Positions 7,327 through 15,758 are shown, counted from the stretch's first letter. The stretch is DNA of 64,000 nt from Chloroflexota bacterium (GCA_021825925.1 JAKAFP010000006.1:124001-188000); one strand, 5' to 3'. The notes: generated by a model not told the origin, from the letters alone. Made by a program: numbers and translations.

Positions 7327-8574
7327 TTGAACATCGCCATGATCTCATATCACACCTGTCCGCTGGCAACCCTGGGCGGCAAAGACACCGGCGGCATGAA
7401 CGTGTATGTCGCCGAACTCACCCGCCAACTCGGCGCCGATGGCATCCACGTGGATGTGTTCACCCGCTCGCAGGATGAGCACGTGCCGCACGTGGTCCAC
7501 TGCCTGGGCTACGGTAACCGCGTGGTGCATGTGCCCGCCGGGCCGGAAATTCCGCTGCCCAAACCCGAACTGGCCACCCACATCCCCACCTTTGTGGAAG
7601 GCATCAAACGCTTTGCCGCAGAAAAAGGCATCCACTACGACTTGATCCACAGCCACTACTGGATGTCAGGCATCGCCGCCGAAATGCTCAAAGCGGAATG
7701 GAATGTGCCGGTAATGCAGATGTTCCACACCCTCGGTTTGATGAAGAACCGCATTGCCCAATCCCCTGATGAGATGGAAGGCGATTACCGCATCAACGGC
7801 GAACGGCAGGTGATGCGCATGGCGGACCGCATCGTGGCTGCCACCCAGGCCGAAGAAGCACAGCTCGAGTTCCTCTACGGGGTGGATGACCAGAAGATCG
7901 TGATCATTCCGCCCGGCGTGGATGTCAGCCGCTTTTATCCCATCCCAAATGACGAAGCCAAGGAAGCCATCGGCCACACGGGCTGTCCGCGGTTGCTGCT
8001 GTTCGTGGGGCGCATCGAACCCCTCAAAGGGGTGGATACCCTCATCCGCGCGCTGGCAATCGTGCGTGAATCGGGTGTGCTCGAAAAGCAGTGTTATTCG
8101 CTGGCCGTCATCGGCGGCGACCCCGAAGCCCCCACCGAAAAAATGACCGCCGAAATGGTGCGTCTGCAAAACCTGTGCACAGAATTGAATATGGAAGACG
8201 TGGTGCTGTTTTTGGGCAAACGCGCCCAGGATACACTCCCCTACTACTATTCCGCAGCGGATATCCTGATCATGCCCTCTTATTACGAATCCTTCGGCAT
8301 GGTGGCGCTTGAGGCCATGGCCTGCGGCACCCCCGTGATCGCCTCACAGGTAGGCGGCCTGGCCTTTTTGGTGCAGGACGGCATTACCGGTTTCGTCGTC
8401 CCCGGCGGGGACGTGTGCGCGCTGGCAAAGGCGCTGACCAAACTCATCCAGCAGCCAGAACTGCGCACCCGGCTCGGCAAACAGGCCGCCGAGTATGCCA
8501 GCTGGTACAGCTGGGACAAGATATCTACACGCATCAGAGGTGTGTACGATGAATTGTTGGGTCTGCCCGGATAA
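7327..8574 (+). CDS. GT4 glycosyltransferase, MshA / sucrose-phosphate-synthase-like
   Basis: The 415-aa GT-B enzyme transfers a sugar from a nucleotide-sugar donor with retention. The N-terminal acceptor domain shows the MshA-type glycine-rich loop GGKDTGGMNVYVAELTRQL and the HSHYWMSG strand; the C-terminal domain shows VGRIEPLKGVDTLIRA, and the donor-binding ESFGMVALEAMACGTPVIAS with the E-x7-E pattern. Homologues make glucosaminyl-inositol or sucrose phosphate; no mycothiol genes are near, so the acceptor is open. The start is TTG 7327, chosen because AAGGAA lies about 6 nt upstream and the protein N-terminus is right for the family. Confidence 0.87.
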   Translation: MNIAMISYHTCPLATLGGKDTGGMNVYVAELTRQLGADGIHVDVFTRSQDEHVPHVVHCLGYGNRVVHVPAGPEIPLPKPELATHIPTFVEGIKRFAAEKGIHYDLIHSHYWMSGIAAEMLKAEWNVPVMQMFHTLGLMKNRIAQSPDEMEGDYRINGERQVMRMADRIVAATQAEEAQLEFLYGVDDQKIVIIPPGVDVSRFYPIPNDEAKEAIGHTGCPRLLLFVGRIEPLKGVDTLIRALAIVRESGVLEKQCYSLAVIGGDPEAPTEKMTAEMVRLQNLCTELNMEDVVLFLGKRAQDTLPYYYSAADILIMPSYYESFGMVALEAMACGTPVIASQVGGLAFLVQDGITGFVVPGGDVCALAKALTKLIQQPELRTRLGKQAAEYASWYSWDKISTRIRGVYDELLGLPG

Positions 8575-8583
8575 TATTCAGAT

Positions 8584-9207
8584 TTAGAAGAACAGAAAAG
8601 TGAATAACACGCTGAAATAAAGCGCCAACCCGCCGTATTTACGTTCCAGGCTGTTGCGGCTGCGCATCACGATCCACCAGATGCTGAAGAGGATGCCAAG
8701 AATGCCCAGGTAATGCGCCGAGGTGTAAGCCTGGGCGATGAACTGCGGCCAGACCCCTGCCCGATCCAGCGTGGCCAGGTAAATGCCGCCAATCCAGTTT
8801 AGCAAAAAAGTAAGCAGTGTGAATCGGAATCCCACACTCAACACATGCTTCCACAAGACCAGTGTCAGCAAAGCCATGCCCGCCCAATACAAGATGCCGG
8901 CCTTGCTCACCCATCCCCAGCCCGGGATCTCGGGCAGATAACGCGTCACCTGCCACAGCAGCGCACCGGCAGCCATTCCGCACCAGGCTTTTTGGCGGGC
9001 TTCAAAACCGGGGTTGAATGAGCGGTAAATATAAAATAGGGAGAGTAAAAGCAGTACGGCCAGCAGCCCCACCACACCAAATAACCCAAGGTGCGTTTTT
9101 AATGGAATAAAAGCCAGGGTGGTTAACACCACAAAGGCCAGCAGTTTTAGGGCGCTGCCAAAACCGTCTGCGATCTTGCTGATTGATTCTGTGATAAATC
9201 CGTTCAT
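8584..9207 (-). CDS. Multi-pass membrane protein of unknown function
   Basis: The 207-aa protein is strongly hydrophobic with about six predicted membrane spans: near 20-36, 42-60, 75-90, 103-123, 131-150, 160-180, and a final one at 190-207. No catalytic motif is recognised. It converges on the glycosyltransferase with a 9-bp gap and no visible terminator between them. I do not recognise the family. Confidence 0.6.
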   Translation of the reverse strand: MNGFITESISKIADGFGSALKLLAFVVLTTLAFIPLKTHLGLFGVVGLLAVLLLLSLFYIYRSFNPGFEARQKAWCGMAAGALLWQVTRYLPEIPGWGWVSKAGILYWAGMALLTLVLWKHVLSVGFRFTLLTFLLNWIGGIYLATLDRAGVWPQFIAQAYTSAHYLGILGILFSIWWIVMRSRNSLERKYGGLALYFSVLFTFLFF

Positions 9208-9334
9208 GGGTCCCCGCCAATTACAATCTCATTTTCATATTGATTAACGAAAAAGAATGAATTGAGTTGCGGAAAAAGGGACTTTTTTGGAACGATTTTA
9301 TGAATTGCTTTACTGTCCAAAGCGACGAAGGCAA

Positions 9335-9508
9335 TTAGAATAAACGGCCATTACCGAAATAGCTTTCATTTTTAGACCAGACCTTGTATTCATTGATGTA
9401 CACAAGCAGCTCCCAATGCTCATCGCTCAGCTTTCTCGGTTTAATATAAGTCAAAACCTGTTCATAAATAAAAATAAAGCAAGCGAAAAGTCGAGCCAAG
9501 AGACCCAT
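9335..9508 (-). CDS. Possible 57-aa ORF or eroded gene end
   Basis: An ATG-to-TAA frame of 57 codons on the minus strand. It begins hydrophobic (GLLARLFACFIFIYEQVLTY), then turns into a soluble-looking segment with KLSDEHWELL. An in-frame stop directly precedes the ATG and the ribosome site is weak. Together with the ORF at 9517-9648 it could be the remains of one frameshifted membrane protein; it could also be noise. Confidence 0.25.
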   Translation of the reverse strand: MGLLARLFACFIFIYEQVLTYIKPRKLSDEHWELLVYINEYKVWSKNESYFGNGRLF

Positions 9509-9516
9509 TCACCACT

Positions 9517-9648
9517 CTACACTTCTTGAGATTCCAATGCGACCTTCATGTATTGGTTTTTCCTTGGTACGATCCTGCCCAGGCGAAATAGAGTCTGAAA
9601 CAAATAAACAGCCAATTTCGAAGCGCCAATTGATAACATTCCGATCAT
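9517..9648 (-). CDS. Possible 43-aa small protein
   Basis: A minus-strand ORF of 43 codons preceded by a good ribosome site (GAGGAGA before ATGAATG). The product is amphipathic and basic (MIGMLSIGASKLAVYLFQTL, then RLGRIVPRKN). It starts 67 bp after the stop of the DUF3795 gene on the same strand. No family recognised. Confidence 0.3.
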   Translation of the reverse strand: MIGMLSIGASKLAVYLFQTLFRLGRIVPRKNQYMKVALESQEV

Positions 9649-9715
9649 TCATTCTCCTCTTTAAATGACTTGCTTGGTTTTTGTGTAAACAAAATAGACG
9701 CTACAATGAACGTCT

Positions 9716-10168
9716 TTATTGTTGAGACAGTCTGATGTTTTCGAGAACGAGTTTGGCCGTTTTTGCCCAAGACCCATAACCTTCCGCATCCATATTTTCA
9801 TATTGGGCTTGCAGGGTCTTGCATGGATACTGATTGCATACGGCACAGTTTTCCACCTGATTTTTTTTGGCACACTTTCGTACTGAACATCCGCCGCAAC
9901 CAAGACTGCATGTTTCACCCAGGCATCCCTCAGGGCAGCCTTTTTTGTATTGCGGGCAGCGCTCACAATTATTACCGCAATAAGCGATATAGCGGTCTGC
10001 CAGATCGATTTTGGGTATGTTCGGTGGCGTTGTGGCTGTAGCCGTTGGGGTTGGTTCCGGCGTTGACGAAGGCAGGATAGCATTTTTCAAAGCACATCCT
10101 TCAACTATTGCTGTACTGAGCACAATACCTGTGAATCCTAAAAATTGCCGTCTATCGAATGTCTTCAT
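9716..10168 (-). CDS. DUF3795 Cys-rich protein with Tat lipoprotein signal
   Basis: The 150-aa protein begins with a twin-arginine motif (RRQFLGF, residues 6-12), a hydrophobic stretch and a lipobox-like VEGC (Cys25), suggesting export in folded form and lipid anchoring. A Thr/Pro linker follows. The mature part (about 55-130) has twelve or so cysteines in CxxC-like pairs (CGNNCERCPQYKKGC, CSLGCGGCSVRKC, CAVCNQYPC), the DUF3795 pattern that probably binds metal. Tat export fits a cofactor inserted before export. It is divergent from the CGNR regulator with shared operator-like repeats and has a strong promoter and ribosome site (GGGAGGG). Function unknown. Confidence 0.8.
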   Translation of the reverse strand: MKTFDRRQFLGFTGIVLSTAIVEGCALKNAILPSSTPEPTPTATATTPPNIPKIDLADRYIAYCGNNCERCPQYKKGCPEGCLGETCSLGCGGCSVRKCAKKNQVENCAVCNQYPCKTLQAQYENMDAEGYGSWAKTAKLVLENIRLSQQ

Positions 10169-10192
10169 GGATCTTGAACCCTCCCAGTTTTA

Positions 10193-10223
10193 TAACCTGT
10201 ATTTTCGTATTACTGGTTATAAT
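10193..10223. promoter_or_regulatory. Operator-like repeat, copy 1
   Basis: TAACCTGT (10193-10200), exactly 14 nt, GGTTATAAT (10215-10223). The outer TAACC/GGTTA halves form a palindrome. It overlaps the -10 and start region of the minus-strand promoter for the DUF3795 gene. Confidence 0.65.
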
Positions 10224-10250
10224 AATAGCAATCATTTAATAACCTGTCAA
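10222..10250 (-). promoter_or_regulatory. Promoter of the DUF3795 gene
   Basis: Minus strand TTGACA (10250-10245), 17-bp spacer, TATTAT (10227-10222). The two operator-like repeats cover its two ends. Confidence 0.75.
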
Positions 10251-10270
10251 TGACTTTTATCGGTTATAAT
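10240..10270. promoter_or_regulatory. Operator-like repeat, copy 2, with -10 box of the CGNR gene
   Basis: TAACCTGT (10240-10247), 14 nt, GGTTATAAT (10262-10270): same words and same spacing as copy 1, 47 bp away. Its right end contains TATAAT (10265-10270), a likely -10 box for the CGNR gene on the plus strand. Confidence 0.65.
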
Positions 10271-10271
10271 T

Positions 10272-10895
10272 ATGACGATGATAATGAATGATATTTATTC
10301 TTTTGTGAAATACGGGGATCCCTGTCTGGATTTTGTGAACAGCAAGGTGTGGAATACGCGCGTCCAGCCTTTTGCCGACCTTTTCGTGGATTATGAACAC
10401 ATGGTCCATTGGTTCAGGCACCTTTCCATCATTGACAATGATGCAGTAAACCGTTTACTCGAAGGTGCAATAAACAACCCCCAGGCGGCCCAAAAAGCGT
10501 TTGATAGGATCCTCAAACTACGCGATGCCAACTACCATATTTTGACGGCCATAGCCCATCAAGAAGTCCCCTCCCCGCAAGATCTGGAAATCCTCAATAG
10601 TTTTTACAGTGATGCCATGAAGCACCGCCAGGTTGCAATGACAACTGAAGGAATGGGATGGATCTGGGTGGATAAAGTAGACAAGCTGGATTGGATGTTG
10701 TGGCCCATCGCTTACTCCACAGCAGTGATTCTGACATCCGAGCGCGCCCTGCGTATCAGGGAATGCAATGGCTGTTACTGGATGTTCATGGATACCAGCC
10801 GGAACGGATTACGCCGTTGGTGCGACATGAAAACCTGCGGAAATCGCGCCAAGGCTCACCGCCATTACGAACGAGTGAAAGCCACCAACAGCTAG
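10272..10895 (+). CDS. CGNR zinc-finger (ABATE) regulator
   Basis: The 207-aa protein begins like ABATE-domain proteins (DPCLDFVNS near residues 16-24) and ends in the CGNR zinc finger, with RECNGCYWMFMD, R-R-W-C and CGNRAKAHRHYERVK (about 160-202), four cysteines placed to bind Zn. Proteins of this family are considered stress-linked DNA-binding regulators. A TATAAT at 10265-10270 precedes a run of in-frame ATGs at 10272, 10278 and 10284 without a ribosome site, so a leaderless start at 10278 is possible. It is divergent from the DUF3795 gene and likely controls it. Confidence 0.82.
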   Translation: MTMIMNDIYSFVKYGDPCLDFVNSKVWNTRVQPFADLFVDYEHMVHWFRHLSIIDNDAVNRLLEGAINNPQAAQKAFDRILKLRDANYHILTAIAHQEVPSPQDLEILNSFYSDAMKHRQVAMTTEGMGWIWVDKVDKLDWMLWPIAYSTAVILTSERALRIRECNGCYWMFMDTSRNGLRRWCDMKTCGNRAKAHRHYERVKATNS

Positions 10896-10932
10896 CCAAC
10901 AATCAATTGAAAGAAATCTGAAAGTTTGAAAC

Positions 10933-12117
10933 TTAATGCCCGAGCTTGTGACCACGTTTAACCGCCCCCTTGCCATAGCGTTCGCGCAGGTCATCCAGGG
11001 CATCAAGCAGACGGCGTTCCTTGTCGGTGGGGGTCTCCCACAACGACATCTGATGCGAGGTCTCCACCAGGTCCGCGCCGCCCACGCCGATCAATCTGAC
11101 CGGTTTTCCGCTTTCCCAAATAGATCTGAAAAGCGTTTCTACATTGGCATAGATCACCCCATCCTGATCGGTGGGCTGTGCCAGCGACACCTGGCGGGTG
11201 TGGGTGCTGAAATCCGACCAGCGGATCTTGAGCCGCACCACCCTGGCGCAATAGCCCTCCTGCCGCAGTTGGTAGCCGACGTGAGCTGAAAGATCCTTCA
11301 GGGTCTGACGGAGGAAAACTGGATCGCTGGAATCTTTGGCAAAGGTGGTTTCCTGACTCATGGATTTTACGTCCCGTTCAAGCGTGATCGGACGGTCATC
11401 AATGCCAAGCGCATGATCGTAAAGTTCGAATCCATACTTGCCAAATAATCTTTCCAACTCGCTTTTGGACCGTTTGGGAATATCTCCCAAAAGCCGGATG
11501 CCGGCGTCATTCAACGCCTTCTCCATCTTCGGTCCCACGCCCCACATGGCTTTGACAGGCAATGGAGCCAGGAATTCAGCCTCCTGGCCGTTTGGAACCA
11601 CCAGTATGGCCCTGGGGTAGCCATTGCCTTTATTGCGAGCCTTGCCGGTGTCTGTGGCCACTTTTGCGACCAGTTTATTACTGGCCACACCGATGGAACA
11701 AGGCAGCCCGGTTTTCTCCAACACATCCGCCTGAAGCTTGCGGGCGATGGTTCCGCCGTCCTCCGGCAGATCGGTCACATCCATGAAGGCTTCATCCACT
11801 GAAACCTGTTCGACCAACCCGGTCAACTGGTGGATGATGTCCATGACTTCGTGTGATTTGGCGCTGTAATTGCTGTGCCGTCCTGAAATAAGCAGTAAAT
11901 TGGGGCACAACTTCAGGGCCTGTGCGGTAGGCATGGCAGAATGGATGCCAAACTGGCGCGCAGCGTATGAGCAGGTGGAAATAACGCCGCGATGGTCAGC
12001 CCGGCCTCCCACTGCAAACGCCTTACCAGCCAGTGAAGGATCGTTCAATTCCTCCACAGCACAAAAAAAGGCATCCAGATCGAGATGCAGGATCTTGCGA
12101 TAACGGATTGTGCTCAT
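10933..12117 (-). CDS. dinB: DNA polymerase IV (Y-family)
   Basis: The 394-aa error-prone translesion polymerase has LHLDLDAFF (metal ligand D13), the YAARQFGIHSAMPTAQALKLCP finger block, and catalytic SVDEAFMDVT (D108, E109). GVASNKLVAKVATDTGKA and the helix-hairpin-helix MWGVGPKMEKALNDAGI follow, then the little-finger domain. No obvious QxxLF clamp motif is seen at the C-terminus, which ends in a basic tail. A TTGACA/TAAAAT promoter ends 6 nt before the ATG, predicting a leaderless transcript. It converges on the CGNR gene. Confidence 0.95.
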   Translation of the reverse strand: MSTIRYRKILHLDLDAFFCAVEELNDPSLAGKAFAVGGRADHRGVISTCSYAARQFGIHSAMPTAQALKLCPNLLLISGRHSNYSAKSHEVMDIIHQLTGLVEQVSVDEAFMDVTDLPEDGGTIARKLQADVLEKTGLPCSIGVASNKLVAKVATDTGKARNKGNGYPRAILVVPNGQEAEFLAPLPVKAMWGVGPKMEKALNDAGIRLLGDIPKRSKSELERLFGKYGFELYDHALGIDDRPITLERDVKSMSQETTFAKDSSDPVFLRQTLKDLSAHVGYQLRQEGYCARVVRLKIRWSDFSTHTRQVSLAQPTDQDGVIYANVETLFRSIWESGKPVRLIGVGGADLVETSHQMSLWETPTDKERRLLDALDDLRERYGKGAVKRGHKLGH

Positions 12118-12123
12118 AAGAAC

Positions 12124-12151
12124 ATTTTAGCACATCAGTTCTAGTTGTCAA
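12124..12151 (-). promoter_or_regulatory. Leaderless promoter of dinB
   Basis: Minus strand TTGACA (12151-12146), 16-bp spacer, TAAAAT (12129-12124), then 6 nt to the ATG at 12117. The expected first transcribed base is the A of the start codon. No LexA-like palindrome was seen here. Confidence 0.75.
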
Positions 12152-12172
12152 TTCCCTTTGGATTTTTTTTTA

Positions 12173-12970
12173 TTATTCTGCCTGGATCAACCAGGAATAA
12201 GTGGCAAACAAAAAGAAACCATCCGGCACCTGGTCCGGATAACCTTCTCCGGTTTTTAAAGCTTCGGAAATCTGCAAATTTGTATCGCGGAACTTGTAAA
12301 CCTGAATGAGGACTTTGGAGAGATCCCCCTGGTTGTCATCCAGGTAGATATCCAATCCAATTTGACGGCTGCCCTGTGCCATAAACCGCTGCTGCGATAC
12401 ATCCATCCATTCCTGCACGTCCATGAAAAGGACGTCAACGCCATTTAATGAAGCGGTGATGTCTTTATGGGTGGGATCGTAAGGCTCAACATAATGTCCA
12501 CCAATGATCACACGATAAGTATGGGCAATTCCGTTCTTGTCAAAGAAGATGATCTCGTTCTCATAACCATTTACCACTTCATCGGGATTGCTGACTTTGC
12601 CTTCATCATTTTTCAAACAGGTGATCACAGAGACGTAATCCCTGACATCATCGCTGGTCTTTTGGAACCTCACAAGTTGGGTTGGTGAAATGGTTCCGTT
12701 ATTATCTTTGAAATAATAACCAACATCAATCAAACCACCCGAACCACATTGAGCATACTCATTGCCGCCGGGGGTGCTGGTGGTCATATCAGACGATTCG
12801 GTTGTCTCTGGTTGGGAGTTTAATGTCGCTAATACTGTTTCAGTCTGTAAGGAAGGGGCATTAGCTTCAGGTTGTTTTGTAGAAACCTGGGTGGCATTTA
12901 TCTTGCCGCACGCTGAAAGAAACAGCGTCATAATTGCTAATGTCACAATGCTTTTTCTAAGAAAATACAT
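12173..12970 (-). CDS. Secreted lipoprotein of unknown function
   Basis: The 265-aa protein has a lipoprotein signal (basic start, hydrophobic core VTLAIMTLFL, lipobox LSAC at about residues 18-21), then a low-complexity Thr/Ser/Pro linker to about residue 70. The globular part has no motif I recognise; two Cys pairs (AQCGSGG and VITCLKN) may form a disulphide. I chose ATG 12970; a TTG six bases upstream is also in frame. It stands alone between dinB and the sugar isomerase. Confidence 0.7.
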   Translation of the reverse strand: MYFLRKSIVTLAIMTLFLSACGKINATQVSTKQPEANAPSLQTETVLATLNSQPETTESSDMTTSTPGGNEYAQCGSGGLIDVGYYFKDNNGTISPTQLVRFQKTSDDVRDYVSVITCLKNDEGKVSNPDEVVNGYENEIIFFDKNGIAHTYRVIIGGHYVEPYDPTHKDITASLNGVDVLFMDVQEWMDVSQQRFMAQGSRQIGLDIYLDDNQGDLSKVLIQVYKFRDTNLQISEALKTGEGYPDQVPDGFFLFATYSWLIQAE

Positions 12971-13076
12971 AACCAATCCATCAATGATTTTACGATGTTC
13001 AACATCGTTTTTTATTCTAGTCCCGCTGTGTTAAAAAAGCAATTCACAGAGTGCGCTTATGAAGCGATTTTATATA

Positions 13077-14132
13077 TTATTTACCCAGAGCTTCCTTCAA
13101 TGCCCAGATCGGATCAATGGCAGTCGGATCAACCTCGTATGCCATAGCCAAATAATAAGCCACATAATCGCTGAACAAAACGGTCGTCCATAATTGTTCA
13201 AGGCGACTCTCGCCGCGGGCATCCACCAGATCGGTGTTAATGCCTTCCAGCATCATGATCTGTTTGGTTTCAAGCACCCGCTTTTGGTTTCGTTCACCAT
13301 CCTGCGAGGCCTGCAAGAACACAGCCATTTCCCTATCCAACGCCTCCTGCGGAAAACAAATACCCGCCAGGGTGTTATGGTCCGCTTCAGGAAGAAACTC
13401 AAAACTGGCGATGGTTTTGGCACATTCATTGATCTGGCATTTTAAACGTCTGGCGACGGGGGCCATGAATCCGCTGCCATAAACGGTAATATGACGACCG
13501 ACCATCTGCCCAGCCAGACGTTTGGCCGGATTATTCTTAACCGGAACACCGGCATCCAGCTTGGTTTGCATCTCTTTCATCAGGGCTACTGTTTGATTCA
13601 CCTCCAGGCTCATGTCCGCGACCAATCCAAGTCGGACAAATAACGCCAGCAGCAGTCCAAAGGTATATCCCAGTGCAGAACGCGGTTGACCGGCATGAAC
13701 GAACACCCAGGCTGGCACATGCGCAGATTGGGCGTCAGAGAGAAGTTTTCCACCTGTGGTGATCACCAGCACCTGGCAGTTGCTGCGGCAGGCAGCCTCA
13801 AAAGCCGAAAGGGATTCTTCGGTGTCACCGGAATGCGACGAAATGACCACCAGCGTTTCTTTGCCAAAGACATAAGCCGGCAATCCATAATCCCGTTGAA
13901 CCATGACGGGTACCGTGACACGATCACTTAAAAAGGAGGCCAGCAGGTCTGCACCAATGGCGGATCCCCCCATGCCGGCAATCACGACACTTTTTACCGC
14001 AGACATGGGTGCAAGAGGCATGGTCAAGCCCAGCTTCCAGGCATTTTGTAACTGATCCGGCAAACCTACAATGTGACTGAGCATATCCTCAACATCAATT
14101 GAGGAGAATTGATCGTGTGAATCAAGATTCAT
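13077..14132 (-). CDS. Bifunctional phosphoglucose/phosphomannose isomerase
   Basis: The 351-aa SIS-domain enzyme interconverts glucose-6-P and mannose-6-P with fructose-6-P in the cytosol. The first SIS domain has GMGGSAIGADLLASF and the second-strand VVISSHSGDTEESLSAFEAA; the C-terminal half carries the catalytic Glu/His region (FLPEADHNTLAGI) and the end ALKEALGK typical of the archaeal-type PGI/PMI. It may supply mannose-6-P for the envelope polysaccharide genes further on, an inference. Ribosome site AAAGG precedes ATG 14132. Confidence 0.9.
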   Translation of the reverse strand: MNLDSHDQFSSIDVEDMLSHIVGLPDQLQNAWKLGLTMPLAPMSAVKSVVIAGMGGSAIGADLLASFLSDRVTVPVMVQRDYGLPAYVFGKETLVVISSHSGDTEESLSAFEAACRSNCQVLVITTGGKLLSDAQSAHVPAWVFVHAGQPRSALGYTFGLLLALFVRLGLVADMSLEVNQTVALMKEMQTKLDAGVPVKNNPAKRLAGQMVGRHITVYGSGFMAPVARRLKCQINECAKTIASFEFLPEADHNTLAGICFPQEALDREMAVFLQASQDGERNQKRVLETKQIMMLEGINTDLVDARGESRLEQLWTTVLFSDYVAYYLAMAYEVDPTAIDPIWALKEALGK

Positions 14133-14197
14133 CGGTTAACCTTTATTTTTAAGATATTGATAACTTGTGTGATTTTACACCATATCCCCGGCCCGGA

Positions 14198-14236
14198 ATT
14201 AAAAAGATACAGGCAGACCAAAAGGCTGCCTGTATC
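14198..14236 (-). terminator. Terminator after the 59-aa gene
   Basis: Minus strand GATACAGGCAG (14236-14226) pairs with CTGCCTGTATC (14216-14206) around a 9-nt loop, followed by five T. Confidence 0.88.
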
Positions 14237-14251
14237 ACTTGCACAAAATGC

Positions 14252-14431
14252 CTATTTCAACTTCTTGATCAGGGCAAGGAACTCTTTCCACTCTTCATCA
14301 AACATGTGAATGGTCACGTTGTTCAATTCAAGATTGTAAGTTGTTTCGCCATCGGGTTCTTCTGCCGACCAGATAGCATATCCATCGGTTTCTGCAAGGG
14401 TAACCACTTTCGGTTCGTATTCGTCAGCCAT
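14252..14431 (-). CDS. Small acidic protein, 59 aa
   Basis: A real small gene by context: the ribosome site AAAAGGAG lies 6 nt before ATG 14431, and a strong terminator follows the stop by 16 nt. The product is acidic and soluble, starts MADEYEPKVVTLAETDGYAIW and ends in a Lys-rich helix (EEWKEFLALIKKLK). The strand-rich first half with an ending amphipathic helix suggests a compact alpha/beta domain. I do not recognise the family. Confidence 0.75.
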   Translation of the reverse strand: MADEYEPKVVTLAETDGYAIWSAEEPDGETTYNLELNNVTIHMFDEEWKEFLALIKKLK

Positions 14432-14489
14432 TTTAATCTCCTTTTATATTGGCACTTGCTTGGTTATGAAATCAGTAAAAATTGGAATT

Positions 14490-15716
14490 TCAGATCTTAC
14501 CGTCAGTTTTTTTCTTGGGTTTGAACAGATGAAGAACTCGATTCCAAATTTTCTTAAAAGAGTCTCTGATGGAGATCGGGGGTGGAAAGGTTTCCAGCCC
14601 TTCCCATGGATCCTGATCCATCAGTTTTCGAACAACATAGGTCGAGATCAATTTTATCGTTGCCAGCAGTGGTGCCGAAAGCAGCACACCCACAAACCCA
14701 AACAAGCTGGCGGAGATGATTACCATCACCAGCACTGCGGCAGGGTGAACCTTAAGCGCATTTGACATGACCCGCGGACTGACAAAATTATCCAGCAAGA
14801 GGTCTGTGACCCATGCAACGCCAACCACGATCAAGGCAAAAACAATCGGTTGGACTCCAAAATAATTGGTCTGGAACAACGATACCAGGGCATAGGTCGT
14901 CCAGGCGACGAATGGGCCAACGTATGGCACAAACCTGGCAGCACCGGCAAGCAGCGCCAACAGGAAGAAATAGCGGACGCCCAGAACACTTAAGAGGATC
15001 GAATAAATAATGATGGTGATACCGATGACGATCAGTTGGCCGCGTAAAAAGGCATTCCAAATTTTGGTGATCTGGTTGCCCATTGTTTTGATATCCGCTT
15101 CATAAGCCGGGATATTCAATTTGAACATTTCTTCGCGTACGCCGCCGGTCTCGATCATGATGAAATATGCGATCAAGATGATAAAGATCAACCCTACGAT
15201 GGTGGTGGCCGCACCCGAAGCAATGGATCCGATCAAGCTGGCTAAATTGGTCAGCAGCGGTTCAACCACACCTTGAACCTGAGTCCAAAGCGAATTCAGA
15301 TCAAAATGGGATAAGTCAATCGCAAATGGTCCGATCATCAAGGGCTTGCTTGCGAGATCAGCGATCAGGGTGGGCAGGTCTCCGATCAGCTTTTGCAAGT
15401 AATTCACAAGATTCTGAATCTGCTCCACAATGCTGATGCCGCCCCAGGTGAGCAGCCCCATAATGATCAGAAACAGGAAAACAAATATCAAGGTTGAGAC
15501 GACCCGCCATGGAATTTTGAAACGGCGATTGATGTAGCTGGCCAGCGGGTGAAATAAATATGCCAATAGGAATGAGACCAGAAGCGGTCCAAGATACACT
15601 TTAAAACGATACAACAAATAGACGATGACCAGAGAGGAAAGCAATGCCACTACCAATTTGGCCGTGCCGCTCCAATGGGGTGAGGTTTGGTTTTCAGAGT
15701 TGTTCATTGTTGTCAT
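14490..15716 (-). CDS. AI-2E family transporter (PF01594)
   Basis: The 408-aa membrane protein has paired N-terminal spans (about 22-55 and 70-95), a soluble middle with amphipathic helices, and a C-terminal bundle. The bundle contains the family patches RFVPYVGPFVAW, a D-L-L-L-D-N-F-V-S-P-R-V-M segment, and HPAAVLVMVIISASLFGFVGVLLSAPLLA. Members include TqsA-like AI-2 exporters and Na+/H+ antiporters; substrate cannot be read here. The start ATG 15716 is fixed by a near-ideal AAGGTGATC three to four bases upstream. A Lys-rich tail ends the protein. Confidence 0.85.
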   Translation of the reverse strand: MTTMNNSENQTSPHWSGTAKLVVALLSSLVIVYLLYRFKVYLGPLLVSFLLAYLFHPLASYINRRFKIPWRVVSTLIFVFLFLIIMGLLTWGGISIVEQIQNLVNYLQKLIGDLPTLIADLASKPLMIGPFAIDLSHFDLNSLWTQVQGVVEPLLTNLASLIGSIASGAATTIVGLIFIILIAYFIMIETGGVREEMFKLNIPAYEADIKTMGNQITKIWNAFLRGQLIVIGITIIIYSILLSVLGVRYFFLLALLAGAARFVPYVGPFVAWTTYALVSLFQTNYFGVQPIVFALIVVGVAWVTDLLLDNFVSPRVMSNALKVHPAAVLVMVIISASLFGFVGVLLSAPLLATIKLISTYVVRKLMDQDPWEGLETFPPPISIRDSFKKIWNRVLHLFKPKKKTDGKI

Positions 15717-15726
15717 TTTCGATCAC

Positions 15727-15746
15727 CTTATAATTACAATTATAAG
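15727..15746. promoter_or_regulatory. 9-2-9 palindrome before the transporter gene
   Basis: CTTATAATTACAATTATAAG is a perfect palindrome except for the central AC. It ends at the edge of the ribosome site of the transporter at 15716 and contains TATAAT-like words on both strands, so it may be an operator or an overlapping -10 box. Confidence 0.45.
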
Positions 15747-15758
15747 AGATAAAAGAAC

